NCBI GenBank assembly: GCA_023397475.1
Contig: JAEWUD010000022.1
Coordinates: 224,948-288,947, forward strand
Reading direction: 5' to 3'
Origin: Bacillota bacterium
Lineage (GTDB): Bacteria > Bacillota > Clostridia > Saccharofermentanales > Saccharofermentanaceae
DNA: 64,000 nt
The position numbers and the translations under genes are program-made. The notes beneath the pieces are model-generated. The model worked only from the letters and a program-made list of their open reading frames with translations. It made no database searches and had not been told where the DNA came from. Below, in pieces: positions 26,615 to 36,446 of this stretch (position 1 is its first letter; every line of letters starts with the position of its first letter).

Positions 26615-27307
26615 TCATATCATACCGAGCTCTTTGAGGCTTGAACTCGAACCTCTGCCGACGACAATATGGTCGATCAAATCGATACCGATCAGATCCG
26701 CAGCTTTCTTCAACGTCCTCGTCGTGGATGCATCGTCAGGGCTCGGTTTCGGGTCCCCGCTCGGGTGATTATGCGCCAGCACAATTGCCGAAGCATTGGC
26801 CTTTATCGCCTCACGAAGCAATTCACGGGGATAAATTCCCGTCGAAGCCAGTCCGCCGGAGGAGATCACCGACTTACGAATAACTCGGTGTCTTGTATCG
26901 AGCAAAGCCACATGTACTTCCTCTTTTTTCAGGAAACACATCTCATTTTCGAAAAGTGCAATCGCATCAGCGGGAGAGGATATCTGCTTACTCTTCCAGA
27001 ACGGATCGCCCCGAAGAGAGCGTTTCCCAAGTTCCATCGCAGCCTTCACCGTAATCGCCTTCACTTTACCCAGACCGTGGCACTCCTTGAGTTCTTCAAT
27101 AGAAAGATCCCGCAAAAAGGATAGTCCCTGCCCGTTCTTGTCTAGAAGCAGCAACTCGTGTGCCAAATCCAGCGAAGATTGACCCCTGGCACCGCAACGA
27201 AATAAAACAGCGAGAAGCTCCGCATCAGAGAGCGAAGCTTCACCGTATGCCTCAAGTCGTTCATAAGGACGACTCGAGATTGGAACGGACTTAATCTTTG
27301 TAGACAT
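26615..27307 (-). CDS. radC: DNA repair-associated JAMM protein RadC
   Basis: 230 residues: helix-hairpin-helix region near the N-terminus (ELKECHGLGKVKAITVKAAMELG) and a JAB1/MPN domain with the metal motif VLAHNHPSGDPKPSPDD (HxH...D) near 180. Its biochemical role is still debated. GGGAGGAAC precedes the ATG. It leads into mreC, the usual radC-mre neighbourhood. Confidence 0.95.
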   Translation of the reverse strand: MSTKIKSVPISSRPYERLEAYGEASLSDAELLAVLFRCGARGQSSLDLAHELLLLDKNGQGLSFLRDLSIEELKECHGLGKVKAITVKAAMELGKRSLRGDPFWKSKQISSPADAIALFENEMCFLKKEEVHVALLDTRHRVIRKSVISSGGLASTGIYPRELLREAIKANASAIVLAHNHPSGDPKPSPDDASTTRTLKKAADLIGIDLIDHIVVGRGSSSSLKELGMI

Positions 27308-27385
27308 GTTGTTCCTCCCTCTCGGGGCACAAAATCCATATCACAAAAAATCAAGCAAGCTCCGACAAATTATTAATGATTTGGA

Positions 27386-27907
27386 TTATGATTCTTTGGC
27401 CATGCAGCACTTCTTGTATTTCTTGCCGCTTCCGCAAGGACAGGGATCATTACGTCCGATTTTCTCAACATGTACAGTCTTTGACTCGCGATATTCTTTG
27501 GAAATCTCCGCGCGACGATCCTTGGAAATGACATTGTTCCACGAAGGCAGATTATAAAGCCAATCCGCCTTAGCGTCGTGCATGTTAAAATAGAGTTTCT
27601 CATAATCGACGGCAAGATTGATTTCTGTATCATCATCAATCTCTTCCGGCTTCAGAGCCTCTGTCAGACTCGGATTAATACCATCGATGAAACCGACAAA
27701 AATCTCCATCTCGGATTTCTTGAACCCAAGGCGGAAGGCAAGCTCTGACGCTTTGCCCGACAAATACTCCGAATTCTCCGGGAAGTTCGTAAGAATGCGA
27801 TCGTACGCTTCCTTCTCAAGTTCATAATAATGTTGCACATACTCGGTATACTGTGTCTGGTCTATCGGCTCTTCTATGCTCTTGTTCCATGTTTCAAAGT
27901 AACTCAT
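27386..27907 (-). CDS. SEC-C motif protein
   Basis: 173 residues. The C-terminus carries a SEC-C zinc motif, RNDPCPCGSGKKYKKCC, nearly identical to the one at the end of SecA in this window. The first ~140 residues are a helical, acidic region with no named catalytic motif (several Lachnospiraceae-type SEC-C proteins look like this). The motif binds zinc and in SecA contacts SecB or ribosomes; here its partner is unknown. AAGGAG precedes the ATG. It follows icd by 31 bases. Confidence 0.85.
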   Translation of the reverse strand: MSYFETWNKSIEEPIDQTQYTEYVQHYYELEKEAYDRILTNFPENSEYLSGKASELAFRLGFKKSEMEIFVGFIDGINPSLTEALKPEEIDDDTEINLAVDYEKLYFNMHDAKADWLYNLPSWNNVISKDRRAEISKEYRESKTVHVEKIGRNDPCPCGSGKKYKKCCMAKES

Positions 27908-27938
27908 AGATTCTCCTTCATTCCGTTCAAGTGGATTC

Positions 27939-29141
27939 TTACATGGCTATGCGGGAAGCGATGGCTGTAAGGAAATCTTCTGTCTTTACCACCGAAAGTT
28001 CCTTGCCCTTGAGAAGTGGCGCAAGATCTCCCGTAACGATCCCGTCCTCAATGGTCTTAATCGATGCTGCTTCGAGTTGGTCCGCAAAACGCTCCAAATC
28101 GTCCAGTCCATCCAGTTGGCCGCGCTTCCGAAGTGCGCCGGACCACGCGTAAATCGTAGCCATAGGATTTGTGGATGTCGTCTCACCCTTAAGATATCGA
28201 TAATAATGGCGAGTCACGGTTCCATGCGCAGCCTCATACTCGTATTTGCCGTCAGGCGAGACGAGAACAGATGTCATCATCGCAAGACTTCCGCAAGCGG
28301 ACGCAATCATATCCGACATCACGTCACCGTCATAGTTCTTGCAAGCCCAAAGAATGCCGCCTTCCGAACGCATGATTCTTGCCACAACGTCGTCGATTAA
28401 GGTATAGAAATACGAAATACCTGCTTCATGGAAGCGATCCTTATATTCCGCGTCAAAAATCTCTTGGAAAATATCTTTGAAACGATGGTCATAGGTCTTC
28501 GAAATCGTATCCTTCGTGGCGAACCAGAGGTCCTGATGGATATCAAGCGCATAGGTGAAACAGGAATGCGCGAATGCAGAGATCGAAGCATCTGTGTTGT
28601 GCATTCCAAGAAGAACGCCGGGGCCTTCGAAGTTGTGAATCTTCTGCATCTTCGTCGTACCGTCCGGAAACGTAACGCAAAGCTCGGCAGTACACGCCGC
28701 AGGAATCAACATCTCGGAATCACGGTACACATCGCCGTACGCATGACGGGCAATCGTAATCGGCTTCTTCCAGCACGAAACATAGGGCGTAATGCCGTCG
28801 ACAAGGATCGGCGCACGAAATACCGTTCCGTCTAAAATCGCACGAATCGTACCGTTCGGGCTCTTCCACATCTTTTTTAACTTATACTCATCCATTCGCT
28901 GCGCGTTCGGCGTGATCGTCGCACACTTGACGGCGACCCCAAGCTCCTTCGTTCGGTTGGCGGAATCGATGGTAACCTGATCATTCGTTGCGTCACGATT
29001 CTCCAGAGAGAGATCATAATACTCCGACTTTAAGTCGACAAACGGTGTTATGAGTATGTCCTTGATCTGTTTCCAGATCACTCTTGTCATCTCGTCTCCG
29101 TCCATCTCAACCAACGGAGTTTTCATCGCAATTTTGGCCAT
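27939..29141 (-). CDS. icd: NADP-dependent isocitrate dehydrogenase, homodimeric eukaryote-like type
   Basis: Oxidatively decarboxylates isocitrate to 2-oxoglutarate. About 400 residues: MAKIAMKTPLVEMDGDEMTRVIWK start, the substrate loop SANRTKELGVAVKCATITP, VDGITPYVSCWKKPITIARHAYGDVYRD, FEGPGVLLGMHNTD, and YEAAHGTVTRHY. This is the pattern of cytosolic/mitochondrial-type IDH, common in Clostridia. The ATG at 29141 follows GGGAGG; the frame is open 11 codons further. Confidence 0.95.
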   Translation of the reverse strand: MAKIAMKTPLVEMDGDEMTRVIWKQIKDILITPFVDLKSEYYDLSLENRDATNDQVTIDSANRTKELGVAVKCATITPNAQRMDEYKLKKMWKSPNGTIRAILDGTVFRAPILVDGITPYVSCWKKPITIARHAYGDVYRDSEMLIPAACTAELCVTFPDGTTKMQKIHNFEGPGVLLGMHNTDASISAFAHSCFTYALDIHQDLWFATKDTISKTYDHRFKDIFQEIFDAEYKDRFHEAGISYFYTLIDDVVARIMRSEGGILWACKNYDGDVMSDMIASACGSLAMMTSVLVSPDGKYEYEAAHGTVTRHYYRYLKGETTSTNPMATIYAWSGALRKRGQLDGLDDLERFADQLEAASIKTIEDGIVTGDLAPLLKGKELSVVKTEDFLTAIASRIAM

Positions 29142-29222
29142 ATTCTGTCCTCCCTGCTTTTTCGTGAAATCCAAATGATTTTATCCTACTACACGTGTAT
29201 CGTCAAATCTTCCGGCGAAAAT

Positions 29223-30284
29223 TCATATTCTTTTTGCGGCCTCCGCCAGGAGCAACTCCATCGATAAGCGATCCTCCATCTTTCCGGTCTTAACATGATA
29301 ATCAGACGTCGCACACGATTCATAAAGTGAAAGCAACTCATCCATACGAAAGGACCGGGCCTGGGAAAGAAGATTGCGGGCAACAAAGGGAACGACTTTT
29401 AGAGACGCAATGATCGATTCCTGATTTGCCTGCTCCTTCGCACAAATCAGCTGACGAACGTGACGCGCAAGCATGAAACGAATACGAGGGATCGGTTCTT
29501 TGAGTGCAATCAAGGTGTCGAGAACCGTCAATGCCCGGTTCACGTCGCGTGCGCCGATTGCATCCGTCATCTGAAATACCGATCCACGAATATCCGGAAT
29601 GCAGATCGCATTGATATCATCGATGGAGATTTCCTTCGAATCCCGACCCAGGCTACTGAGAATTAGCTTCTTAACCTCGTTGTCAATCAGACGCATACTG
29701 CCCTCACAGCGGTCGATGAGACTGCCGATCGCGTCGACGGTAATCCGGATCTCGTATTTCTTCAGTGAGAAAGCAATCCAGCGACTGAGTTCATCCGCGC
29801 TTCGTGTTGCAAAATTAACAACTGTGCCTTCCCGTGCAACCGCCTCGTACATGGCCTTCTTGCGTTTGTCGACCTTCTCTTCAACGAAAACCAGACAGGA
29901 GGTGTCCGGAATGGCTGAGAATAGCTTGATATACGCTGCGGCGTCTGCCTGTTCCGGAGCATTTGCGCCGAAAAGACCGGTATTCTGAAGAATTACGAGC
30001 CGCTTCGACGAGAGAAAGGGCGGTGTCATGACCCATTCGGAAAGACGCTCCGCATCCAACCGTGTTGAAGCCATATCTGCCTTATAGAAATCGGCTTCCT
30101 TCATTCCGGGAGCGATGACCAGGTTTGTTAATGCGCGAAGAATCTGTTCGATCAGAAATTCTTCTTCACCGAACAATAGATAAACGGGCTGGACTTCTCC
30201 GCTCTTTATCGCTCTTGCAAGAACATCATAGGTCGACGCCGGAGGTGCGGCTTTACTGCCGGAAGCGCCTTTGGGCTTTGCCAT
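29223..30284 (-). CDS. holA: DNA polymerase III delta subunit
   Basis: Clamp-loader subunit that opens the beta clamp. About 353 residues with VQPVYLLFGEEEFLIEQILRAL near the N-terminus, SSKRLVILQNTGLF, CLVFVEEKVDKRKKAMYEAV, DRCEGSMRLIDNEVKKLIL, and the C-terminal helical collar domain. The ATG at 30284 has AGAGAGG upstream. The following comEC gene on this strand ends 14 bases before, as is usual for the comEC-holA pair. Confidence 0.95.
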   Translation of the reverse strand: MAKPKGASGSKAAPPASTYDVLARAIKSGEVQPVYLLFGEEEFLIEQILRALTNLVIAPGMKEADFYKADMASTRLDAERLSEWVMTPPFLSSKRLVILQNTGLFGANAPEQADAAAYIKLFSAIPDTSCLVFVEEKVDKRKKAMYEAVAREGTVVNFATRSADELSRWIAFSLKKYEIRITVDAIGSLIDRCEGSMRLIDNEVKKLILSSLGRDSKEISIDDINAICIPDIRGSVFQMTDAIGARDVNRALTVLDTLIALKEPIPRIRFMLARHVRQLICAKEQANQESIIASLKVVPFVARNLLSQARSFRMDELLSLYESCATSDYHVKTGKMEDRLSMELLLAEAAKRI

Positions 30285-30298
30285 ACTTACCTCTCTTA

Positions 30299-32920
30299 TC
30301 ACTGTGGATGGGTTATTATCTCGTACCGATCTATATATATGTTAATGATAACGGCTCCGTCCTGATCCGTTCGGTATAATGTCGAACCGGAAGACAGAAT
30401 ATTTGCCGTCGCATCCCCGGAAGGGTGTCCGTAATTATTATCACCGACACTGATCACCGACACTTCCGGGTCCATCGCAAGAAGAAATTCCTCTCCGCTC
30501 GAGTATCGGCTTCCATGATGTCCTACCTTAAGAACATCTATAGATAGATCCTTCATCTCACCTGCAGTCAATGCGTCGAGAATCAGATTCTCTTCTCGAA
30601 AACCTGCGTCCCCCATAAAGAGGATGTCCGTTTGCGCAACCGTCAGAAGCAGGATCGCGGAGTCCCGATTGCCGCCGTTCTCCGTAATCTCCGAAGGGCC
30701 GATAACCCGAATCGAAACCGATTCGGACAGCACTATTCTATCATCTTTCGCAGTTAAGTTGATCGCGATCTCCGAATTCTCCATCTCCAGAAACAGATCC
30801 TGAAGTTCTCCGCTGCTCATAGTGTAAGGAGTAAAGATGGACATCAAACGTCGATCCTTTACAAGCGGCAGGAAACCACCTCCGTGATCACTGTGTAGAT
30901 GAGTTAGGAAACAAAGATCCGGCTTTACAATTCCGTAATAATTCAGTGCCGGAAGAACCACATATTCGCCGGAAGACTCGGTACCCGCGTCAATCAACAG
31001 GCTCTTCCCGTCATCAAGAATCACCATTGCAGCATCTCCCTGTCCGACATCGAAAAAGATTACGGTGGCGATCGGCGGCTCTTCCCTTGAGACAAAATGA
31101 CACAGCAGGGAAATGCTGATGAGAAACGCACATGCTGTGATGAAGATTCGGCGGAAGAAGCTCCGCGGAATAAGGAAAGCAATAATTCCCAGAGCGACCG
31201 AGATTGGAAGTAATGGGTGAACGCTTTGAAATCGAAAGGATTCGATACCCATCGGACTTAGTTTCTCCGCAGATTCCCGAAGAAGGAACAGCAATCCGCC
31301 GACGGGAAGAAAGGCCAGTCGTGTGAACGGGAGCAATCCTCGGATATATGTCCCGACGATGGCGATGGGCGTTACGATCAATCCTAGAGAGGATATTCCT
31401 TCCGCAAGAATACCTGCATACAGATTTACCGCAATGAGAAATATTGATTCGCGCCCGGACAAGACGATCATCCAAGGAAGCATGCCGATATGCGCCGATA
31501 TTACCGGACCCAGAAGATCTGCGATAAATACAGGGCATCCGTGATCTCGAAAAAAGGCCGAGGTCCGTCTCGACATAAGTACAATTGACAATGCCGCACT
31601 TACCGAAAGACAGAATCCGATATCCACGGCACAGAAAGGCGACTGGAAAACGAGAAGCAAAACGGCGGCAAACATGGACGATATCGGGCAGAATTTCCGA
31701 GTGATTAGTCTCGACACCAAGTGAACTCCGGCGATGAGTATCGCCCGGCTGACCGACGGACTCCAGCCCGTGATATATCCGATGCAGATGAGAAAGGCAA
31801 GTAATATGAGGCATCGTATGCGACGCTTGGTTCCAGACATTTGCAAAGCGGCAACCGCCGGAGCGAGAAAATAGGCGATATTTGCGCCGGATACCGCCGT
31901 GAGATGCGAGAGATTTAAGAGTCGGAAATCCACCTTGGTCCCGTTGTCCATCTCCGACGTATCCCCCAGAAGCATCGCTGACAAGAGCGCTGCGTCCTCT
32001 GCTCCTCCGTTATCCTCCCATGCCTTCGATAAGAAACTGCGCATCCGTGCCCCGAAATCTCGAAGTATGTCCTGTAAAGACGAAGAACGAATCTCAGGAG
32101 ACAATGGTAACAATTTGCCGGTGTGACTGGATATCTCCGCATATACTCCCTGTCTCGCATAGTAGTCGCTGCGATCAAATGAACCCGGATTCGATGGTCC
32201 GGACACCGGTCCGATTACGCCAAGGACTCCGACATGCATATTCTCTTCCGGCCATTCTTCGACCGTCCCGAACAATACATCCACGCCTTGATCGAGCCGG
32301 ATAATGCATGTGCGATAGCCGCTTGCCGATACACGAACGGAACGAATCGTCCCGTCAAACTCATCGTATCGGCTTGGCTCGGAATCGAATCCCAAGCTTT
32401 GAGATATCTCTGCGGTTAATCCGTCGGTAGAATCAAGCAGACGATCAGACATGACTCTCGCATAGGCAACGGAAGTAAACGTATACAGAAAAAAGATCGA
32501 GGAAGCTATAAGGATAAGCAACGCTCGTTGCCGCATAGCCTCGCCTACCCACGCTGTATGAATAAGGGATAAAAATATTAAAAACAGAAATAGACCGGCG
32601 ACAACTGCGTAGGACAACGGAAGGAAAAATGCCGCATTCGAGCCGAGAAACGCGCAGATCGCCGGAAGCACAATAGGTCTTCCGAGGACGGCTCGGACGC
32701 CCTCCTTGAACGTATCGGAAAGAAGACTTCCCGCGTGCCGAAGTAAGACCAGATGAATATAGCCATGAATTCGCCTCTGAAAGATCGCGAGCACAGACGG
32801 AATCGTCTGCGGCATGGAACGAAGGCTCCGGAAAACGGATCTCGAAAAACGCGAAACTCGTTCGCGTATTCCGGTCACGTGCAATCTAATCCATTCGGCA
32901 AAACTCGCTCGAGAACCCAT
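30299..32920 (-). CDS. comEC: DNA uptake/competence protein ComEC/Rec2
   Basis: Membrane channel for single-stranded DNA uptake. About 873 residues: N-terminal membrane segments, the ComEC_N domain (region around VFGPIGVIGPVS-like loop and GDTSEMDNGTKVDFRLLNLSHLTAVSGANI), the Competence domain with several spans, and a C-terminal MBL-fold nuclease-like domain with FFDVGQGDAAMV, LTHLHSDHGGGF and LKVGHHGSRYSS. The ATG at 32920 has GGGAGGGG upstream; the earlier TTG is not preferred. Whether this strain is competent cannot be told; no other com genes are here. Confidence 0.93.
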   Translation of the reverse strand: MGSRASFAEWIRLHVTGIRERVSRFSRSVFRSLRSMPQTIPSVLAIFQRRIHGYIHLVLLRHAGSLLSDTFKEGVRAVLGRPIVLPAICAFLGSNAAFFLPLSYAVVAGLFLFLIFLSLIHTAWVGEAMRQRALLILIASSIFFLYTFTSVAYARVMSDRLLDSTDGLTAEISQSLGFDSEPSRYDEFDGTIRSVRVSASGYRTCIIRLDQGVDVLFGTVEEWPEENMHVGVLGVIGPVSGPSNPGSFDRSDYYARQGVYAEISSHTGKLLPLSPEIRSSSLQDILRDFGARMRSFLSKAWEDNGGAEDAALLSAMLLGDTSEMDNGTKVDFRLLNLSHLTAVSGANIAYFLAPAVAALQMSGTKRRIRCLILLAFLICIGYITGWSPSVSRAILIAGVHLVSRLITRKFCPISSMFAAVLLLVFQSPFCAVDIGFCLSVSAALSIVLMSRRTSAFFRDHGCPVFIADLLGPVISAHIGMLPWMIVLSGRESIFLIAVNLYAGILAEGISSLGLIVTPIAIVGTYIRGLLPFTRLAFLPVGGLLFLLRESAEKLSPMGIESFRFQSVHPLLPISVALGIIAFLIPRSFFRRIFITACAFLISISLLCHFVSREEPPIATVIFFDVGQGDAAMVILDDGKSLLIDAGTESSGEYVVLPALNYYGIVKPDLCFLTHLHSDHGGGFLPLVKDRRLMSIFTPYTMSSGELQDLFLEMENSEIAINLTAKDDRIVLSESVSIRVIGPSEITENGGNRDSAILLLTVAQTDILFMGDAGFREENLILDALTAGEMKDLSIDVLKVGHHGSRYSSGEEFLLAMDPEVSVISVGDNNYGHPSGDATANILSSGSTLYRTDQDGAVIINIYIDRYEIITHPQ

Positions 32921-33075
32921 CGCCGCCCCTCCCTGTCCCAACCCGCGAAATCGCCGACTCGTGTAGTTTGCGAGTACGGTGTCGCGAAAATGGGCGCTTC
33001 ACAGGGATGAGTATAGAGCGTGGAATTGTCGAATTTTCAGGAACTTTTCGACAAAAAGATTCAATTGTCGACAAA

Positions 33076-33684
33076 TCAGATACAGGATGCTCCGGGAAAA
33101 AGATACTCCGTCACAGCTTCCTTAAGATCCTTGAGCCCTTCTTTCTTCTCTGCGGATACAGCAAAGCAAAGCGACATGTCTTTGATGAGAAGCTCTTGAG
33201 CGATCTCGTTGAGACGCTTATCAAGACCCGCCTTCGATAGTTTGTCGCATTTGGTGAAAACGACATAGTACGGTATGGACTGGCGGTTCATGTATTCGAG
33301 CATCGCGATATCCTCACGCGACGGAGAATGGCGGATATCGATCAGATGAAGAACCAAAGAAATTGGGCGGCCGCTGGAAAAGTATTGATCGACAAGCTTC
33401 GAGAACTTCTCGCGGACATCTTTGGGTGCCTTTGCAAAACCATAGCCCGGAAGATCCGCTATATAAAATGCGCTGTCAACATCGAAATACACAACCAGAC
33501 GTGTCTTACCAGGAGCCTGACTGACGCGTGCCAGCTTACGCTGATCGGCGAGCGCGTTCAGTAGCGAGGATTTGCCGACATTGGATTTCCCAGAGAGAAC
33601 TACTTCCGGGCGATCCGAAGGCGGGCAGGATGCGATTTCGGCAGCTACGCCGAAAAACTTTGTTTTGCGAAAATTGATCTCCAT
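33076..33684 (-). CDS. engB: Ribosome biogenesis GTP-binding protein YsxC/EngB
   Basis: GTPase needed for assembly of the large ribosomal subunit. 202 residues with G1 SGKSNVGKSSLLNAL, G3 DLPGYGFAKAPKD, G4 TKCDKLSKAG, and G5-like SAEKKEGLKDL. I place the start at the ATG at 33684 (AAGGA upstream); the frame remains open to 34050 but that part reaches into the prs leader and has no ribosome site. Divergent from prs. Confidence 0.95.
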   Translation of the reverse strand: MEINFRKTKFFGVAAEIASCPPSDRPEVVLSGKSNVGKSSLLNALADQRKLARVSQAPGKTRLVVYFDVDSAFYIADLPGYGFAKAPKDVREKFSKLVDQYFSSGRPISLVLHLIDIRHSPSREDIAMLEYMNRQSIPYYVVFTKCDKLSKAGLDKRLNEIAQELLIKDMSLCFAVSAEKKEGLKDLKEAVTEYLFPGASCI

Positions 33685-33779
33685 GAAAGTCCTTCTTTCG
33701 GATGGATTTGTGTTATTGTCTATGTAGGTACTGTACCATTCTTTCTCTTCGGAAGAAAGCCGAACATCATGAACACATA

Positions 33780-33812
33780 ACGATTTGCTTTTTTCGTTTT
33801 TACACAAATCGT
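33780..33812. other. Inverted repeat in engB-prs intergenic region
   Basis: ACGATTTG (33780-33787) and CAAATCGT (33805-33812) are perfect inverted copies with a 17-base loop, no T-run on either side. Possibly an operator between the divergent genes. Confidence 0.3.
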
Positions 33813-33849
33813 CTTGAAAAAAACGTTCTTTTCGTGTCAATTTGCATGA

Positions 33850-33878
33850 TTCAAAATTACAAGGAAAAGCGTTATACT
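33850..33878 (+). promoter_or_regulatory. Candidate promoter for the prs operon
   Basis: TTCAAA (33850-33855), 17-base spacer, TATACT (33873-33878), about 73 bases before the first prs ATG. Confidence 0.55.
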
Positions 33879-33951
33879 TGGTTTGTGTGCGAATTCTTCG
33901 GGCCTCGGGTCCGACCGGACACAAAAATGAGATCAGAGGCCGGGGGAATAC

Positions 33952-35175
33952 ATGCCAGCATCTCTTTATTCTGAATCCGTACAAAATACCAATCCGGACT
34001 TCCGGGGATACTTCCTCGAACCGTTCGGACCGATCGGAATTATTTGTCATACATCAAATCTCGATTTTGTTCATCAGGTCAATCGTATTCTTTTCGACAA
34101 GCGTCAGCGTCGTCAAGAAGAGAACAGCAATCCCTATGTCCATAGTGTCGGATATTTGCGCAACGATTACCTGATCCAGTCACAGATCGTTCGTTTTGCT
34201 ACCGGCGAGGGGAAGGTCACACTGAATCAGACGGTTCGCGGACATGATATCTTTATCATCACGGACGTTCTTGCTCATCAGACGTCCTTTCCATTGTTCG
34301 GGAAGGATCATTATTCCAGTCCAGACGACCATTTTCGCGATTTATTGCGAATTATCATGGCAGTCAGCGGGAAGGCCAGAAGAATCAACGTGATCATGCC
34401 GTTCCTTTACGAAGGACGTCAGGATCTTCGGAATTCCCGGGAGTCTCTCGACTGCGCGTCGATGCTCCAGCAGCTGTACAATCTCGGTGTTGCGAATATT
34501 ATCACCTTTGATCCGCATGATATCCGAATCACCAACGCCGTGCCGCTGATGGGTGTCGAGACGCCGAAGTCCGCCTACAAGATTATCAGTTCATTAATTG
34601 CATCGAATCCCTCTCTCAAGATCAACAAAGAGAATATGATGGTCGTAAGTCCGGATGAGACAGGCGTCTCACGGGCGGTTTTCTATTCATCCATGTTGAG
34701 TCTTCCGCTGGGGATTTTCTATCGCCGTCTCGATTATTCGACTAGAGTCAACGGAGTTCATCCGGTAAAGGAGATTCGTTTCCTGGGCGAGAGCTGTCAG
34801 GGCAAGGATATTCTTATCGTCGATGATATGATCAATTCCGGTCGGACGATGACGGAGACCGCACAGTTCATGAAGGATAACGGAGCCAAAGACATCTTCT
34901 GTGCCGCACCCTTCGGACTCTTTACCGAAGGCATTGAGCTGGTGGACGAGTATGTTCGCAAGGGTACAATCAAGCAGGTTCTTTGCACAAATCTGATCTA
35001 TCGCCGGCCTGAGCTTCTCGCGGCACCCTGGTACATTGACGTTAATATGACACCTTTCATCGCGCGTCTGATCGACGCGCTCAATGTTGACGAATCTTTA
35101 GGCCATCTGGTCAACCCGAGTTTCCGTATTCAGGATCTTCTTGGCCAGGTACGCATCGGTGAGCTTTTCGAATAA
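33952..35175 (+). CDS. prs: Ribose-phosphate pyrophosphokinase, long form, copy 1
   Basis: Makes PRPP from ribose 5-phosphate and ATP. 407 residues, about 90 longer than B. subtilis Prs. Visible: MPFLYEGRQDLRNSRESLDCA (ATP-binding RQD loop region), ITFDPHD, VVSPDETGVSRA, and the PRPP-binding loop DILIVDDMINSGRTMTE near 285-300. GGGGGA precedes the ATG. It is followed after 29 bases by a second copy of the same family, the two sharing order and most motifs; this copy keeps RQD where the second has RQH. First gene of prs-prs-oadB-oadG. Confidence 0.9.
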   Translation: MPASLYSESVQNTNPDFRGYFLEPFGPIGIICHTSNLDFVHQVNRILFDKRQRRQEENSNPYVHSVGYLRNDYLIQSQIVRFATGEGKVTLNQTVRGHDIFIITDVLAHQTSFPLFGKDHYSSPDDHFRDLLRIIMAVSGKARRINVIMPFLYEGRQDLRNSRESLDCASMLQQLYNLGVANIITFDPHDIRITNAVPLMGVETPKSAYKIISSLIASNPSLKINKENMMVVSPDETGVSRAVFYSSMLSLPLGIFYRRLDYSTRVNGVHPVKEIRFLGESCQGKDILIVDDMINSGRTMTETAQFMKDNGAKDIFCAAPFGLFTEGIELVDEYVRKGTIKQVLCTNLIYRRPELLAAPWYIDVNMTPFIARLIDALNVDESLGHLVNPSFRIQDLLGQVRIGELFE

Positions 35176-35204
35176 GCCGTTATCACAATTAGGGGGATTA
35201 CAAC

Positions 35205-36410
35205 ATGACATCAATTCCGTCAGCTGCCGACGAAAAGTCCTACTCCAGATATAATCAGTATGGTGATAACCCCATGGCTCCCATCGGTCCGGTTGGATTG
35301 ATTCCCCTTAAAGGAAGCATGGAATTCACCGAACGCGTGAATTTCTACTTGAACAAACGCCGTTCCGAATATCAGGAACAACTGATCGGCAGCCGGTATC
35401 CCGGATTTTTCCGCAACGATTACCGTATCAGCGTCGATAATGCACGGTTCTCTTCCGGCGAGGGCAAAGCTGTGGTCAATCACTCCGTGCGTGGCCATGA
35501 TCTTTTCCTGATCAGTGACGTAATGAACTTCTCCTGTACCTATAAGATGTTCGGCAAAGAGAATCATATGAGTCCGGACGATCATTACCAGGATCTGAAG
35601 CGCGTTATTCTGGCCTGTTCAGGCAAAGCAAGACGCGTCAATATCATCATGCCGTTCCTGTATGAGAGTCGACAGCACAAGAGGAACGCGCGCGAGTCTC
35701 TCGACTGCGCATTTGCGTTGGAGGAGCTCTACGGCCTGGGCGTCGAGAATATAATTACCTTTGATGCCCATGACGAGCGTGTTGCTAACGCGATTCCGAC
35801 GTCGGGCTTTGAGAGCTTATCTGCCAACTATCAGATCATCAAGGCAATGTTCCGGACGATTCCCGACCTTAACTTCTCGAACGGTCGCTTCATGATTGTC
35901 AGCCCCGATGAAGGCGGAATCACGAGAGCGATGTATTTCGCCTCTATTCTCGGTATTCCTCTGGGTACATTCTACAAGCGCAGAGATTACACACAGGTCA
36001 TTAATGGCAGAAACCCGATTGTTGCGCACGAATTCCTCGGAGATTCCGTGGAAGGTATGGACATTCTCATCGTGGACGATATAATTTCATCAGGTGAATC
36101 GATGCTCGATATCGGCCGGGAGATGAAGAAGCGTGGCGCGCGGAATATTTACTGCGCCGCGACGTTCGGATTATTCACCGAAGGAATCGAATGTTTCGAC
36201 AAAGCCTACGCGGAGGGCATCATCAACAAGGTGTATGCCACGAACTTGATTTACAGGCGACCGGAGCTCTTGACTGCTCCCTGGTTCTGCGATGTAAATA
36301 TGGCTAAATTTGTCGCCCTTCTGATCGACGCCATCAACCATGATTCTTCTTTAGCAAATCTGATTAACCCGACAGATAAGATAAAGAGTCTTCTGGCCAC
36401 GATGGAATAA
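35205..36410 (+). CDS. prs: Ribose-phosphate pyrophosphokinase, long form, copy 2
   Basis: Tandem paralogue of the preceding gene, 401 residues. Shares the opening PMAPIGPVGLIPLKGSMEF layout, SPDDHYQDLKRVILACSGKARRVNIIMPFLYESR, ITFDAHDERVANAIPTSG, VVSPDEGGITRA-like segment, and the PRPP loop DILIVDDIISSGESMLD. The ATP loop reads RQHKR instead of RQD, a change from my recollection of the canonical enzyme but common in this long-form group. The Thr of the PRPP loop is Ser here. AGGGGG lies eight bases before the ATG. Confidence 0.88.
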   Translation: MTSIPSAADEKSYSRYNQYGDNPMAPIGPVGLIPLKGSMEFTERVNFYLNKRRSEYQEQLIGSRYPGFFRNDYRISVDNARFSSGEGKAVVNHSVRGHDLFLISDVMNFSCTYKMFGKENHMSPDDHYQDLKRVILACSGKARRVNIIMPFLYESRQHKRNARESLDCAFALEELYGLGVENIITFDAHDERVANAIPTSGFESLSANYQIIKAMFRTIPDLNFSNGRFMIVSPDEGGITRAMYFASILGIPLGTFYKRRDYTQVINGRNPIVAHEFLGDSVEGMDILIVDDIISSGESMLDIGREMKKRGARNIYCAATFGLFTEGIECFDKAYAEGIINKVYATNLIYRRPELLTAPWFCDVNMAKFVALLIDAINHDSSLANLINPTDKIKSLLATME

Positions 36411-36446
36411 GAATCAGACGGAACGACGCAACGGGAGGTACGACTG

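Noticed and set aside
33685..34050. Extended N-terminus of engB
   Set aside because: The upstream frame has no ribosome site and reaches into the prs leader and coding region on the other strand; engB family proteins start near the 33684 ATG.
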